A stretch of 64,000 nucleotides of DNA from Billgrantia azerbaijanica (GTDB lineage: Bacteria; Pseudomonadota; Gammaproteobacteria; Pseudomonadales; Halomonadaceae): positions 310,001 to 374,000 of the forward strand of contig SBLD01000002.1 in the NCBI GenBank assembly GCA_004551485.1. The letters run 5' to 3'. Of the stretch, positions 28,366-37,619 are shown piece after piece; the stretch's first letter is position 1; each line of letters begins with the position of its first letter. The notes below the pieces were generated by a model that worked only from the letters and a program-made list of their open reading frames with translations, was not told the DNA's origin and did no database searches. Made by a program: the position numbers and the translations under genes.

Positions 28366-29357
28366 GGGGCGCGATCGCACTCTGTCTTGCCGGGGTGATG
28401 CTGCTGACCGGCTGTGCCGGCAGCGGTGGTCCGCAGCCGGGTGGTTCACCCAAGGCCGCCGAGCCGGCCGGCGGTGGCGAGCGCTATGCCCTGAGCGGCG
28501 ATGCCTATCCCGAGGATCCCCCCGATGTCAGCGAGATCCCCGATGCCGTGCCCCGCGTGGAGACGCCGTCGCGCGGCGGCAACCGCTCCCCCTATCAGGT
28601 GTGGGGCAAGACCTACCGGGTGCTTCCCGATGCCCGCGGCTATGCGCGCGAGGGCACGGCGTCCTGGTACGGCGAGAAGTTTCACGGCTATGCCACCTCC
28701 AACGGCGAGATCTACGACATGTACAAGATGAGTGCCGCTCATCGCTCGCTGCCGCTGCCCACCTACGCGCGGGTGACGAACCTCGCTGACGGGCGCTCGG
28801 TGATCGTGCGCGTCAACGACCGCGGCCCCTTCCACAGCGATCGCGAGATCGATCTCTCCTACGCCGCGGCGGCACGTCTCGGCATCCTCGAGCGCGGCAC
28901 GGGGCGGGTGAGGGTGGAAGCGATCGATCCCGCGGCGTGGCTGGCGGAGAACCGGCCGGGAGCGGTGCCTTCCGCCCCCGATACGAGTTTTGCTCGCGAG
29001 GCGGCCAGCGGTCTGGCCGCCGCCCCGCAGGCCGGCGTCGATGACGCGCCGGCGTCCCTCGCGGAGGGCCGCTCCCCGGAGCGCCGGCTGGCGGAAGGCC
29101 GCTCCGCGGAACGCCGGCCGACGGAGGGCCGGCCGATCTACCTCCAGGTGGCGGCGCTGGGCTCGGCCGATAACGCGCGCGAGCTCAAGACGAGGCTCGA
29201 GAACGAGCTCTCGCACCCGGTGCGCGTGACCAGCACCACCGGCATGCACCGGGTCCAGGTCGGCCCGCTGGCCGACACCGGCCAGGTGGAGCCCGCCCGC
29301 AACGAGCTGCGACGCGCCGGCTTTGACCAGGCCTTTGTTGTCAAGGACGCCGACTGA
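28362..29357 (+). CDS. rlpA: Septal-ring lipoprotein RlpA with SPOR domain
   Basis: A 331-residue lipoprotein: lipobox LLTGC (Cys18), a Pro/Gly-rich linker, the double-psi beta-barrel domain (GTASWYGEKFHGYATSNGE, VRVNDRGPFHSDREIDLSYA) and a C-terminal SPOR domain (IYLQVAALGSADNARELK). In Pseudomonas RlpA is a lytic transglycosylase acting on denuded glycan at the septum. A 10-residue tandem repeat sits in the linker before SPOR. It overlaps mltB by ATGA. Confidence 0.94.
   Translation: MRGAIALCLAGVMLLTGCAGSGGPQPGGSPKAAEPAGGGERYALSGDAYPEDPPDVSEIPDAVPRVETPSRGGNRSPYQVWGKTYRVLPDARGYAREGTASWYGEKFHGYATSNGEIYDMYKMSAAHRSLPLPTYARVTNLADGRSVIVRVNDRGPFHSDREIDLSYAAAARLGILERGTGRVRVEAIDPAAWLAENRPGAVPSAPDTSFAREAASGLAAAPQAGVDDAPASLAEGRSPERRLAEGRSAERRPTEGRPIYLQVAALGSADNARELKTRLENELSHPVRVTSTTGMHRVQVGPLADTGQVEPARNELRRAGFDQAFVVKDAD
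29058..29132 (+). repeat. Tandem 30-bp repeat in rlpA linker, 2.5 copies
   Basis: Units at 29058-29087 and 29088-29117 and a half unit at 29118-29132 encode LAEGRSPERR, LAEGRSAERR and PTEGR. The copies differ by a few bases, so it is a slightly aged duplication. It lengthens the charged linker between barrel and SPOR domains. Confidence 0.9.
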
Positions 29358-29392
29358 GCGGCGCCCGTCCCCTGAACCACTCGACGATACTG

Positions 29393-30610
29393 ATGAGACG
29401 TCTACCCATGAGAGTGCCGTATCCCGCCCTCCGCCGCTGGCGACTTTCCCTGCTGTTGCTGTGCCTGGTACTGGTCGCGTCCCGTACCCTGGCCCAGTCT
29501 GTACCGGTGCCGCAGACCATGATCCCCGCCCCGCCACAGCTGGCGGCCAAGTCGTGGATTCTCATGGATGCCGACAGCGGGCGCGTGCTGGCCGAGCACA
29601 ACGCCGACGAGCGCCTGCCGCCGGCCAGCCTGACCAAGCTGATGACGGCCTACCTCGTGGAACGCGAGCTGGATCGCGGCAACCTCCAGCCCAGCGACAC
29701 GGTGCCCATCAGCGAGAAGGCGTGGCGCACCGGCGGTTCCAAGATGTTCATCGAAGTCGACACCCAGGTGCCGGTGGAGGAGCTGTTGCAGGGCATCATC
29801 GTCGTGTCGGGCAACGATGCCAGCGTCGCCATGGCCGAATACCTGGCCGGTGGCGAGCGCCCCTTCGCCGACATGATGAACCAGCATGCGACGCGCCTCG
29901 GCATGCACAACACCAACTTCGTCAATGCCACTGGCCTGCCCGACGAGAATCACTACTCCACGGCCCGTGACCTGGCGCTGCTGTCCCAGCACATCATCAA
30001 CGACTATCCGGCCCACTACGCCATCTATAACCAGAAGGAGTACAGCTACGGCGGGATCGAGCAGCCCAACCGCAACCGCCTGCTGTGGCGCGACGCCAGC
30101 GTGGACGGGCTCAAGACGGGCTGGACCGAGGCGGCCGGCTACTGCCTGGTGGCCTCGGCGGAGCGCGAGGAGATGCGCTTGATCTCGGTGGTGATGGGGA
30201 CCAACTCCGATGAGGCGCGGGCCCAGGAGACCCAGAAGCTGCTCAGCTACGGCTTCCGCTACTACGAGACCCTGCGCCTCTATGACCAGGGTGCCGTGCT
30301 CACCTCGCCGCGCATCTGGGGCGGCGAGAAGAACGAGCTGCGCGTTGGCGTCGACGAGAATGTGCACATGACCGTGCCGCGTTCGCGCAACGAGGAGCTC
30401 GGGGCGCGACTCGACATCCGCGCCGATCTCACGGCGCCGATTGCCGCCGGCGAACGGGTGGGCACGCTGCAGGTCCGCCTCGGCGAACAGGTGGTCGGCG
30501 AGCAACCGCTGGTGGCGCTGGAGAACATCGCCGAGGGTGGGCTCTTCAAGCGCCTCCTGGACCAGGTGCAGCGCTTTTTCAGCAACCTCTTCAGCCAGTG
30601 GTTCGGTTGA
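29393..30610 (+). CDS. dacA: D-alanyl-D-alanine carboxypeptidase (PBP5/6 type)
   Basis: A 405-residue low-molecular-weight PBP that trims the terminal D-Ala of stem peptides. A signal peptide ends near residue 35 (RTLAQS). Active-site motifs: Ser79 in PPASLTKLM, SGND, and LKTGWTEAAG. The C-terminal domain and the amphipathic end (KRLLDQVQRFFSNLFSQWF) fit membrane-surface anchoring. A second ATG five codons in is an alternative start. It follows rlpA by 35 bases. Confidence 0.95.
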   Translation: MRRLPMRVPYPALRRWRLSLLLLCLVLVASRTLAQSVPVPQTMIPAPPQLAAKSWILMDADSGRVLAEHNADERLPPASLTKLMTAYLVERELDRGNLQPSDTVPISEKAWRTGGSKMFIEVDTQVPVEELLQGIIVVSGNDASVAMAEYLAGGERPFADMMNQHATRLGMHNTNFVNATGLPDENHYSTARDLALLSQHIINDYPAHYAIYNQKEYSYGGIEQPNRNRLLWRDASVDGLKTGWTEAAGYCLVASAEREEMRLISVVMGTNSDEARAQETQKLLSYGFRYYETLRLYDQGAVLTSPRIWGGEKNELRVGVDENVHMTVPRSRNEELGARLDIRADLTAPIAAGERVGTLQVRLGEQVVGEQPLVALENIAEGGLFKRLLDQVQRFFSNLFSQWFG

Positions 30611-30686
30611 TCTCGCGGGGCACCCTTGGGCGTCGGCAGCGCCTTGCGTAGAATACGCAGGACACACGTTCCTGCAGCCGACAGCC

Positions 30687-30995
30687 ATGACCGACAAGAG
30701 CCTGCGTGACCTGCGTCGCCCGGTGCGCTCTGCGCGCCGGGCGCCGAAGATCACCTTCCCCTGCGACTACCCGATCAAGGTGGTGGGCGATGCCGCCGAG
30801 GATTTCGCCGCCACCGTCTGCCAGGTGGTGACGCGCCACGACGACACCTTCGATGCGACCTCCCTCGAGGTGGTCGAGAGCCGCAACGGCCGCTTCCAGT
30901 CCGTGCGCCTGACCCTGCGCGCCACCGGCGAGGCCCAGCTCAAGGCGCTGTTCGCCGAGCTCAAGGCCACCGGACGCGTGCACATGGTGGTCTGA
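30687..30995 (+). CDS. ybeD: YbeD-family (DUF493) protein
   Basis: A 102-residue small cytoplasmic protein of the YbeD/DUF493 family. Typical phrases: [41 protein letters not shown], and terminal HMVV. It has an ACT-like fold and no firm function. Its usual place between dacA and lipB is kept; the stop overlaps the lipB start (TGATG). Confidence 0.93.
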   Translation: MTDKSLRDLRRPVRSARRAPKITFPCDYPIKVVGDAAEDFAATVCQVVTRHDDTFDATSLEVVESRNGRFQSVRLTLRATGEAQLKALFAELKATGRVHMVV

Positions 30996-31678
30996 TGGCA
31001 ACCGCCGCGGCGCTGCCGCCCATCGCCCTGCATCGTCTCGGGCGCCGCTCCTACGAGCCGGTGTGGCAGGCGATGCGCACGCTCACCGATAACCGCGATG
31101 CCGACACCGGTGACCAGTTCTGGCTGGTGGAGCACGACCCGGTGTTCACCCAGGGTCAGGCCGGCAAGCCGGAGCATCTGCTGATGCCGGGCGACATCCC
31201 GGTGGTGCAGACCGACCGCGGCGGGCAGGTGACCTATCACGGTCCGGGGCAGGTGGTGCTCTACCCGCTGCTCGACGTGCGTCGCGCCCGGCTCGGCGTG
31301 CGCGAGCTGGTCAGCGCTATCGAGAATGCCGTGATCGCGCTGCTGACAGCGCACGGCGTCGCCGCCCGGGCGCGTCCCGATGCACCGGGCGTCTACGTCG
31401 GCACGGCCAAGATCGCCTCGCTGGGGTTGCGTATCCGCCGCGGGGCGAGCTTCCACGGCGTGGCGTTCAACGTCGACGGTGACCTCGCGCCGTTCGCGCG
31501 CATCAACCCCTGCGGCCATGCCGGCATGGCGATGACGCGACTCGCCGACCTGGTGGACGACTGTCCCGGCGTCGAGGCGGTGGGCCTGGCGCTGGCCGAG
31601 TGCCTGGCCAGGGAGCTGGGCAGGGAGTTGGTCGAGGCAGAAGACCGCGGCGTGCTCGGCGAGACGTCCGTCTCCTAG
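30995..31678 (+). CDS. lipB: Octanoyltransferase LipB
   Basis: A 227-residue enzyme that moves octanoyl from ACP to lipoyl domains. Seen: [20 protein letters not shown], the Lys in [15 protein letters not shown], and the active-site Cys in [12 protein letters not shown]. It starts on the last base of the ybeD stop. lipA is next but on the opposite strand, with a strong hairpin between. Confidence 0.96.
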   Translation: MATAAALPPIALHRLGRRSYEPVWQAMRTLTDNRDADTGDQFWLVEHDPVFTQGQAGKPEHLLMPGDIPVVQTDRGGQVTYHGPGQVVLYPLLDVRRARLGVRELVSAIENAVIALLTAHGVAARARPDAPGVYVGTAKIASLGLRIRRGASFHGVAFNVDGDLAPFARINPCGHAGMAMTRLADLVDDCPGVEAVGLALAECLARELGRELVEAEDRGVLGETSVS

Positions 31679-31703
31679 CGCAACAGGAGGACCGCGCAAT
31701 AAC

Positions 31704-31737
31704 GCCGAAGGCGACCGATTCCTCGGTCGCCTTCGGC
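31704..31737. terminator. Terminator hairpin between lipB and lipA
   Basis: GCCGAAGGCGACCGA, loop TTCC, TCGGTCGCCTTCGGC: a 15-bp perfect stem between convergent genes. No long U-run on either side. Confidence 0.8.
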
Positions 31738-31757
31738 AGTGTGCAAACCGAGTGGCG

Positions 31758-32810
31758 TCAGCCGACGTTGATGGCGTCGATGCGGTTGGGATCGGCTTCC
31801 TGACCCGGCACCGCGGCGGGGGCGGCCAGGCCCAGGTTGTTCTTCTCGAACACCCGATCGGCGCGGTAGCTGGAGCGCACCAGCGGCCCCGAGGCGACCT
31901 CCATGAAGCCCTTCTCGAGCCCCAGGCGGCGATAGCGCTCGAACTCCTCGGGGGTGACCCAGCGCTCCACCGGCAGGTGGTTGCGCGTCGGGCGCAGGTA
32001 CTGGCCGAGGGTGACGATGTCCACGCCGATGGCGCGCAGGTCGTCGAAGGTGGCGAGAATCTCCTCGTCGGTCTCGCCCAGGCCCAGCATCAGGCTGGTC
32101 TTGGTGAGCACCCCGGGGCGGTGCGCCTTGGCATGGGCCAGCACGTCGAGGGTCTTGCGGTAGCCGGCGCGCGGGTCGCGCACGCGCTGGGTGAGGCGCT
32201 CCACCGTCTCGACGTTCTGGGCGAACACCTCGAGGCCGGCGTCGACCACCCGCTCGATGGCGGTGTGCACGCCGTCGAAGTCGGGGGTGAGCGCCTCGAC
32301 CACCACCTCGGGCGTGTTGGCCTTGATGGCGCGGATGCACTCGGCGTAGTGGCCGGCGCCGCCGTCGTCGAGGTCGTCGCGGTCCACCGAGGTGAGCACC
32401 ACGTAGCGCAGCCCCATCAGCTCCACCGACTGGGCGGTGTTGGCCGGCTCCTCGGCGTCGAGCCAGCCCTTGGGATTGCCGGTGTCGACGGCGCAGAAGC
32501 GGCAGGCGCGGGTGCACACCGAGCCCATCAGCATGATGGTGGCGGTACCGTTGCTCCAGCACTCGCCCATGTTGGGGCAGTGGGACTCGGCGCAGACGGT
32601 GCTCAGGCGATGGGCGTTGACGTTCTTCTTGACCGCCTCGAAGCGCCCCCCGCCGGGAATCTGGGCGCGCAGCCACTGCGGCTTGCGGCCGGGGTCGCTG
32701 CGCTCCTCCGCCTGGTGGCGCTGCTTGATGCCATCCTTGATGGCGGCGAAACCGTGCTCGGTGCGGAATTTCTCACCGCTGGGGATGCGTTTTGCGGTCT
32801 CCTCGCTCAT
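31758..32810 (-). CDS. lipA: Lipoyl synthase
   Basis: A 350-residue radical-SAM enzyme inserting two sulfurs into the octanoyl chain. Both Fe-S sites are visible: the auxiliary cluster [12 protein letters not shown] and the radical-SAM [21 protein letters not shown] at the C-terminus holds the conserved RSSY. The C-terminal ~20 residues extend beyond the usual end. It is convergent to lipB, whereas in Pseudomonas and many relatives the two are collinear. Confidence 0.97.
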   Translation of the reverse strand: MSEETAKRIPSGEKFRTEHGFAAIKDGIKQRHQAEERSDPGRKPQWLRAQIPGGGRFEAVKKNVNAHRLSTVCAESHCPNMGECWSNGTATIMLMGSVCTRACRFCAVDTGNPKGWLDAEEPANTAQSVELMGLRYVVLTSVDRDDLDDGGAGHYAECIRAIKANTPEVVVEALTPDFDGVHTAIERVVDAGLEVFAQNVETVERLTQRVRDPRAGYRKTLDVLAHAKAHRPGVLTKTSLMLGLGETDEEILATFDDLRAIGVDIVTLGQYLRPTRNHLPVERWVTPEEFERYRRLGLEKGFMEVASGPLVRSSYRADRVFEKNNLGLAAPAAVPGQEADPNRIDAINVG

Positions 32811-32970
32811 AGGGTATGAGCCCCTCCACTCGGCGGTTGCCGGGCCATGCCGCAGGCTGGTACGCGTGACGGCCGGCGTCTCGCATGGCAGGCAGATTGA
32901 TACGTTGGTCGCAGCCCTCTAATCTACCACAGTCGTGCCGGGCGGGCACGGGCAGGAGCGGCGTGGCGGT

Positions 32971-33960
32971 TCAGCGCGGTGCGAGCGGCAGGCACACCAC
33001 GCCGTGATCGGGCATGGGGCGCGGCGGCGCCTGGAAGTGGGCGTTGAACTCGGCGATCCGCTCGCGCACGAAGCGCAGGAACAGCTCGGTGACAGGCGTG
33101 GGCAGGCGGTCGCGCGGGTAGACGGTGCACCAGGAACGGCGCAGCGGGAAGCCTGGCAGGTGCAGCTCGGCAAGAAGTCCGGTACCCAGCTCCAGCTTCA
33201 CCGCCAGGCGCGGCAGGATGGCCACGCCCAGGTGGGCCATGATCCCCTGCTTGATCGCCTCGTTGGTCCCGAGTTCGATGGTGTGGGGCAGCGCCACGTC
33301 CTGCTCGGCGGCGAGTTGCTCGAAGGCGGTGCGTACGCCGGAACCGGGCTCGCGCATCAACAGGTAGTGGCGGGCGAGCTCCTCGAGCGTAGGGGCCTCG
33401 GCCTCGAGCAGCGGGTGGCCAGGCCACACCACCGGGATCAGCTCGTTGTCGAGGATCGGCATGAAGACGAGGTTGTCGTCGTCCTCGGGCACCATCGCCA
33501 TGATCACCAGATCGTCGCGGCGCTCGGCGAGTCGCTCCAGCGCCTGGCTGCGGTTGCACACCCGCAGGCGCACCTGGACGTTGGGGTAGTGGGCGCGGAA
33601 GCGGGCGATCAGGTGCGGTACCACGTACTGGGCCGTCGAGACGGCGGCCAGGTTGAGTTCGCCGCTGATGGTGCCGGCCATGTCCGAGAGCGCCATCTGC
33701 AGCCGCGACACCTGGCTGAAGATCGCCCGGGTCGAGGCGGCCAGGGCATCGGCCGCGGGCAGCACGTGCAGGGTCTTGCCGGCGTACTTGAACAGCGGTT
33801 GACCCAGGGCGTGCTCGAGCTGACGGATCTGGGCGCTGACCGCCGGCTGGGTCAGCCCCAACTGCTCCGCCGCCCGCGAGTAGGAGTGCTGGCGATGCAC
33901 GGCCTCGAAGACCTGCAGCTGGCGAAAGGTCAGGCGGTTCAGCAGCCTTGGCGTGCTCAT
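32971..33960 (-). CDS. LysR-family regulator, CbbR/PycR-like
   Basis: A 329-residue LTTR: winged HTH at residues ~8-67 (LTFRQLQVFEAVHRQHSYSRAA then QPAVSAQIRQLE) and a periplasmic-binding-like effector domain (GELNLAAVSTAQYVVPHLIARF). The effector-domain opening resembles CbbR; PycR of P. aeruginosa, a LysR regulator beside pyruvate-carboxylase genes, is another possible relative. It diverges, 90 bases apart, from a biotin-carboxylase-like gene, so autoregulation and control of that gene are the simplest guess. Confidence 0.85.
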   Translation of the reverse strand: MSTPRLLNRLTFRQLQVFEAVHRQHSYSRAAEQLGLTQPAVSAQIRQLEHALGQPLFKYAGKTLHVLPAADALAASTRAIFSQVSRLQMALSDMAGTISGELNLAAVSTAQYVVPHLIARFRAHYPNVQVRLRVCNRSQALERLAERRDDLVIMAMVPEDDDNLVFMPILDNELIPVVWPGHPLLEAEAPTLEELARHYLLMREPGSGVRTAFEQLAAEQDVALPHTIELGTNEAIKQGIMAHLGVAILPRLAVKLELGTGLLAELHLPGFPLRRSWCTVYPRDRLPTPVTELFLRFVRERIAEFNAHFQAPPRPMPDHGVVCLPLAPR

Positions 33961-34050
33961 CGGTCGATCTGCCGGCTCCGGATATCTCTGTTCATGCTAT
34001 CACCGCCGGCGGGTAGCGGCCATGCTCGTCCCGCTCACAGGATGCCTACC

Positions 34051-34980
34051 ATGACTCATCATCTGGACACTTCCCCCGGAGCGTTGCCCTGGCAGCGGTT
34101 GCTGCTGGTCGGTGCCCCGCTTGCCACCCTGCGGTGTGCCCAGGCTTGCACCGAGCTGGGGCTGGCCTGGCGGCGCCACGCGGGTGACACGGAAACGGTG
34201 CTGGCCGAGGCTCGTGCACGGACCTGCGATGCGCTGCATCCCGGCGAGGGGTCGGCCGAGCGGCAGTGGCGGCTGGCAAGCGCCTGTCGGGAAGCCGGCG
34301 TGGCCTTCATCGGCCCGCGTGAGGCGCTGATCGCCGCCATGTGCGACCCGGCGGCGATTCACCAACTGATGCGTGAAGCCGGCCTGCCGCTCGACGAGGC
34401 GGCCGCCTCGGCGCCCCGGCTCCACCTGCCGGTGCTGGCGGATCGCCAGGGGCGCGCGCTGGCGCTGATCGAGCACGAGCGCACGACCGAGGGTGGCGGG
34501 GTGGCGCCCAGCGAGCGCCTGACGCCGGAGCAGCGCGCCTACCTGGGCCAGCTGGCGGTGCAGGGGGCCCGCGCGGTGGGGCTGGTGGGGCTCGCGACGC
34601 TGAGCTTCACCCTCGAGGGCAACCGCCTGGGGTTTGCGGCCATGCAGCCGGGGCTGACCGGCTTCGAGGGGCTGGCGGAGGTGGTGACGGGGCTCGACCT
34701 GGCCATCGAGCAGTTGCGCCTGGTGGCCGGCGAGCGCCTGCGTCGCCCGCGCATCGGCCCCATGGGGCATGGCCCGGGGCGTCCGGGGCAGGCGCGGCTG
34801 AGCCGGCTGTCGGCTGGCCAGGGGATCAGCGGTGGCCCCGGCATCCGGCTCGACCTGCCGGGCGGTGTGACACGAGAGACGGCAGAGGCGCGGTTGCTGG
34901 TGTGGGGGCGTGACGCCGAGGAGGCTCGACGGCGCGAACGGCGGGCGCTCAGCGAGTGGCGCGAACAGAACCAAAGATAG
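34051..34980 (+). CDS. Degenerate biotin-carboxylase-like protein
   Basis: A 309-residue intact frame that aligns by eye with AccC of this same window but lacks the middle. Residues 16-115 follow the pre-ATP-grasp domain: DALHPGEGS (Acc[11 protein letters not shown]) and VAFIGPREALIAAMCDPAA (Acc[20 protein letters not shown]), with the ATP-site Lys replaced by Pro. The ATP-grasp core (about 110 residues incl. the Gly-rich loop) is missing. Residues 160-230 match again: EVVTGLDLAIEQLRLVAG, but [10 protein letters not shown] reads AAMQPGLTGFEG, so catalytic residues are gone. It cannot be a normal carboxylase; a regulatory or scaffold role, or slow decay, is possible. ATG 34051 follows AGGA. 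Confidence 0.65.
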   Translation: MTHHLDTSPGALPWQRLLLVGAPLATLRCAQACTELGLAWRRHAGDTETVLAEARARTCDALHPGEGSAERQWRLASACREAGVAFIGPREALIAAMCDPAAIHQLMREAGLPLDEAAASAPRLHLPVLADRQGRALALIEHERTTEGGGVAPSERLTPEQRAYLGQLAVQGARAVGLVGLATLSFTLEGNRLGFAAMQPGLTGFEGLAEVVTGLDLAIEQLRLVAGERLRRPRIGPMGHGPGRPGQARLSRLSAGQGISGGPGIRLDLPGGVTRETAEARLLVWGRDAEEARRRERRALSEWREQNQR

Positions 34981-35065
34981 CGTGAACGCCGTTTCTCAAA
35001 ACGACTTGTTATAAAAAAATCGACGCCGGGGGCTGCGCTGCGTCACGGGGGAGCGTATCCTGTGT

Positions 35066-35082
35066 ATGTTGCAATGCAACAT
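35066..35082. promoter_or_regulatory. Perfect 17-bp palindrome upstream of DUF3141 gene
   Basis: ATGTTGCA-A-TGCAACAT, two 8-base arms around one base, 70 bases before the start codon. Its TGC-centred arms recall sites bound by PhaR-type regulators of polyhydroxyalkanoate genes, but that is only resemblance. An A/T-rich stretch with TATAAA lies about 50 bases upstream (35010-35015). Confidence 0.6.
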
Positions 35083-35152
35083 TCTTTCCCCTCGACCGGT
35101 CCCGAGCATCGGGCCGGGCGAGCCATGGATACCCTGACCCATGGAGTCGATC

Positions 35153-37564
35153 ATGAATGCCCTGACGCCGATACCGCCTGCCCAGGCGCTGTCGTTTCTG
35201 GACCCGTTCGGTTTTGGCCGCGCCGCTTTCGACTACTGGCGCGATGCCGTCGAGCGCAGCGTGCTTTACATGGACGTGATGCGCCAGCGCGGCAACCAGT
35301 ACCTGGAGCACATCGAGAAGACCAAGCCCAATGTGCTCGGCTTCGACGCCGAAGTCGTGATGGACGGTCGTCGGCTGCCGCGACCGGTGAACTACGAACT
35401 GCTGCGTATCCTGCCGCCCGACGGTGTGGAGATCGACCTCCAGGCCCGTCCGTTCGTGGTGGTCGACCCGCGTGCCGGTCACGGGCCGGGCATCGGGGGG
35501 TTCAAGCCCGACAGCGAGATCGGCGTGGCGCTGCGCGCCGGCCACCCCTGCTATTTCATCGGCTTCTTGCCGTATCCCGAGGCGGGGCAGACGGTGGAGG
35601 ACGTGGTGGAGGCGGAAATCGCCTTCCTGCGTCGGGTGATCGAACGCCACCCGGAGAGCTCCGAGAAGCCCATGGTGGTGGGCAACTGCCAGGCGGGATG
35701 GCAGATCATGATGGCCGCGGCGCTGGAGCCGGATGTCTTCGGGCCCATCCTGATCGCCGGGGCGCCGCTCTCCTACTGGGCCGGCGAGCGGGGCCACGCG
35801 CCGATGCGCTATACCGGTGGGATGACCGGTGGCAGCTGGGTCACCGCGCTGGTCAGCGACATCGGCAACGGGCTCTTCGACGGCGCCTGGCTGGTACAGA
35901 ATTTCGAGCGACTGAATCCGGCCAATACCTGGTGGGACAAGCAGTACCGCCTCTACGCCCAGGTCGACAGTGAGGCCGAGCGCTATCTCAACTTCGAGCG
36001 CTGGTGGGGCGGCCATGTGGTGCTGGGGGGCGAGGAGATCCAGTACATCGTCGACAACCTGTTCGTCGGCAATCGCCTCTCCACCGCCCAACTGGTGACG
36101 TCCGACGGCCGGCGCATCGATCTGCGCAACCTGCGCTCGCCGGTGGTGGTGTTCTGCTCGCGCGGCGACGACATCACCCCGCCGCCCCAGGCGCTGGGCT
36201 GGGTGCGCGACCTCTATGAGGACGTCGACGACATCATCGCCAGCGGGCAGACCATCGTCTACTGCGTCCACGACAGCACCGGGCACCTGGGGATCTTCGT
36301 TTCGGGCAGCGTGTCGCGCAGGGAGCACACGGAGTTCACGGCCAATATCGACTACATCGACGTGCTGCCGCCGGGGCTCTATGAGACCACGGTCTCGGCC
36401 GCCGCCGAGCGCAGCGACGCCGACCTCATCGAACGCGACTACCTGCTGGAGTTCAAGGCGCGCTCCATCGAGGGGCTCAATCGCGAGATCCAGCACCGCG
36501 AGGACGACGAGACCCGCTTCGCCACGGTGGCGCGGGTCTCGGAGATCAACCTGGGGCTCTATCGGCTGTTCGTGCAGCCTTGGCTGCGGGCGGTGATGAC
36601 GACCGAGGCGGCGCGCTGGATCCGCCGCATGCACCCCATCCGCCTGGGCTACAAGCTGCTCTCCGACCGCAATCCGTTGTCGGTGCCGCTGCCGGTGCTG
36701 GCGGACTGGGTGCGCGAGGATCGCCATCCGGTGGCGGAGGACAACCTCTTCCGCCTGCTGGAGCAGGGCATGTCCGACCAGGTCTCGCGAGGGTTGGATG
36801 CCTGGCGCGTGCTGCGCGATCAGGCGACCGAGCAGCTCTTCCTGGGCGTCTACGGCCAGCCGCTGCTGCAGGCCATGGTGGGGCTACACGGCGATGCCCA
36901 TGCCCACCGCCGTCGCCCGGGGCGCGAGCCGGAGCACCTGCGCTTCCTCGAGCAGCGCCAGGGCGCACTCCGGGCGCGCATCGCCGAGGGCGGCAGTCAT
37001 GAGGCGGTGATGCGCTCGGTGATCCACGTGCTGGGCGGTGCGCCCACCACCGACGAGCGCAACTTCAAGCGCCTGCGCGCCTCCCGCGCCGAGCTGGAGC
37101 CTGGCGCCAGCCTGGCTGGCTACAAGCAGCTGGTGCGCGAGCAGTTCTTCATCCTCAAGCTCGATCGCGAGGCCGCGCTCGACGCCATTCCGGCGCTGCT
37201 CAAAGGGGAGAGCGCCGAGGCGATTCGTGGTCACCTGGCGCACATCGACCATGTGCTGGCCGCAAGCGGCGGACTCTCCGAGCACGCCCGTCGGCGTTAC
37301 GAGCACGTCCGTGAACTCTTCGAGCAGGCCATCGACGCGAGTGGCCCGCCCGAATGCCCGCAAGTCCTGGCCGAGGTGCATGCCGAGCTGGAGAGCAGCG
37401 CCAGGGCCGAGACGGTCGCCCGGGACGAGGTGGCGGAGCTGTTCGGCCAGGTGGCAGCGTCGACCTCCGGTGCCGCCTCTGCGGGGGAGTCATCCACGGC
37501 CTCCGCGTCCGCGGGGGACAAGCCGCGTCGTCGCCCGTCGCGGCGCCAGCCACGCAAGCGCTGA
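35153..37564 (+). CDS. Large DUF3141 alpha/beta-hydrolase-like protein
   Basis: An 803-residue protein starting at ATG 35153, six bases after GGAG (an ATG four codons upstream lacks a site). Residues ~55-410 are an alpha/beta hydrolase: nucleophile elbow VVGNCQAGWQ with Cys179 rather than Ser, Asp in CSRGDDITPPPQAL, and His in DSTGHLGIFVSG. A Cys nucleophile and the GxCxxG elbow are shared with PHA synthases. The C-terminal ~250 residues are helical (ALDAIPALLKGESAEAIRGH) and may be TerB-like; the end is Ser/Ala- then Arg-rich and may bind nucleic acid or polyanions. I recall it as DUF3141; reaction unknown. Confidence 0.75.
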   Translation: MNALTPIPPAQALSFLDPFGFGRAAFDYWRDAVERSVLYMDVMRQRGNQYLEHIEKTKPNVLGFDAEVVMDGRRLPRPVNYELLRILPPDGVEIDLQARPFVVVDPRAGHGPGIGGFKPDSEIGVALRAGHPCYFIGFLPYPEAGQTVEDVVEAEIAFLRRVIERHPESSEKPMVVGNCQAGWQIMMAAALEPDVFGPILIAGAPLSYWAGERGHAPMRYTGGMTGGSWVTALVSDIGNGLFDGAWLVQNFERLNPANTWWDKQYRLYAQVDSEAERYLNFERWWGGHVVLGGEEIQYIVDNLFVGNRLSTAQLVTSDGRRIDLRNLRSPVVVFCSRGDDITPPPQALGWVRDLYEDVDDIIASGQTIVYCVHDSTGHLGIFVSGSVSRREHTEFTANIDYIDVLPPGLYETTVSAAAERSDADLIERDYLLEFKARSIEGLNREIQHREDDETRFATVARVSEINLGLYRLFVQPWLRAVMTTEAARWIRRMHPIRLGYKLLSDRNPLSVPLPVLADWVREDRHPVAEDNLFRLLEQGMSDQVSRGLDAWRVLRDQATEQLFLGVYGQPLLQAMVGLHGDAHAHRRRPGREPEHLRFLEQRQGALRARIAEGGSHEAVMRSVIHVLGGAPTTDERNFKRLRASRAELEPGASLAGYKQLVREQFFILKLDREAALDAIPALLKGESAEAIRGHLAHIDHVLAASGGLSEHARRRYEHVRELFEQAIDASGPPECPQVLAEVHAELESSARAETVARDEVAELFGQVAASTSGAASAGESSTASASAGDKPRRRPSRRQPRKR

Positions 37565-37575
37565 CCCGCTCGCCT

Positions 37576-37619
37576 CACCATCCCCCGCCGCTGCGGCGCG
37601 GGGCGGGGGATGCTTGGTG
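37576..37619 (+). terminator. GC-rich hairpin after the DUF3141 gene
   Basis: CACCATCCCCCGCC pairs with GGCGGGGGATG..TGGTG around a 12-base loop, starting 12 bases after the stop. No U-run follows. Confidence 0.65.
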
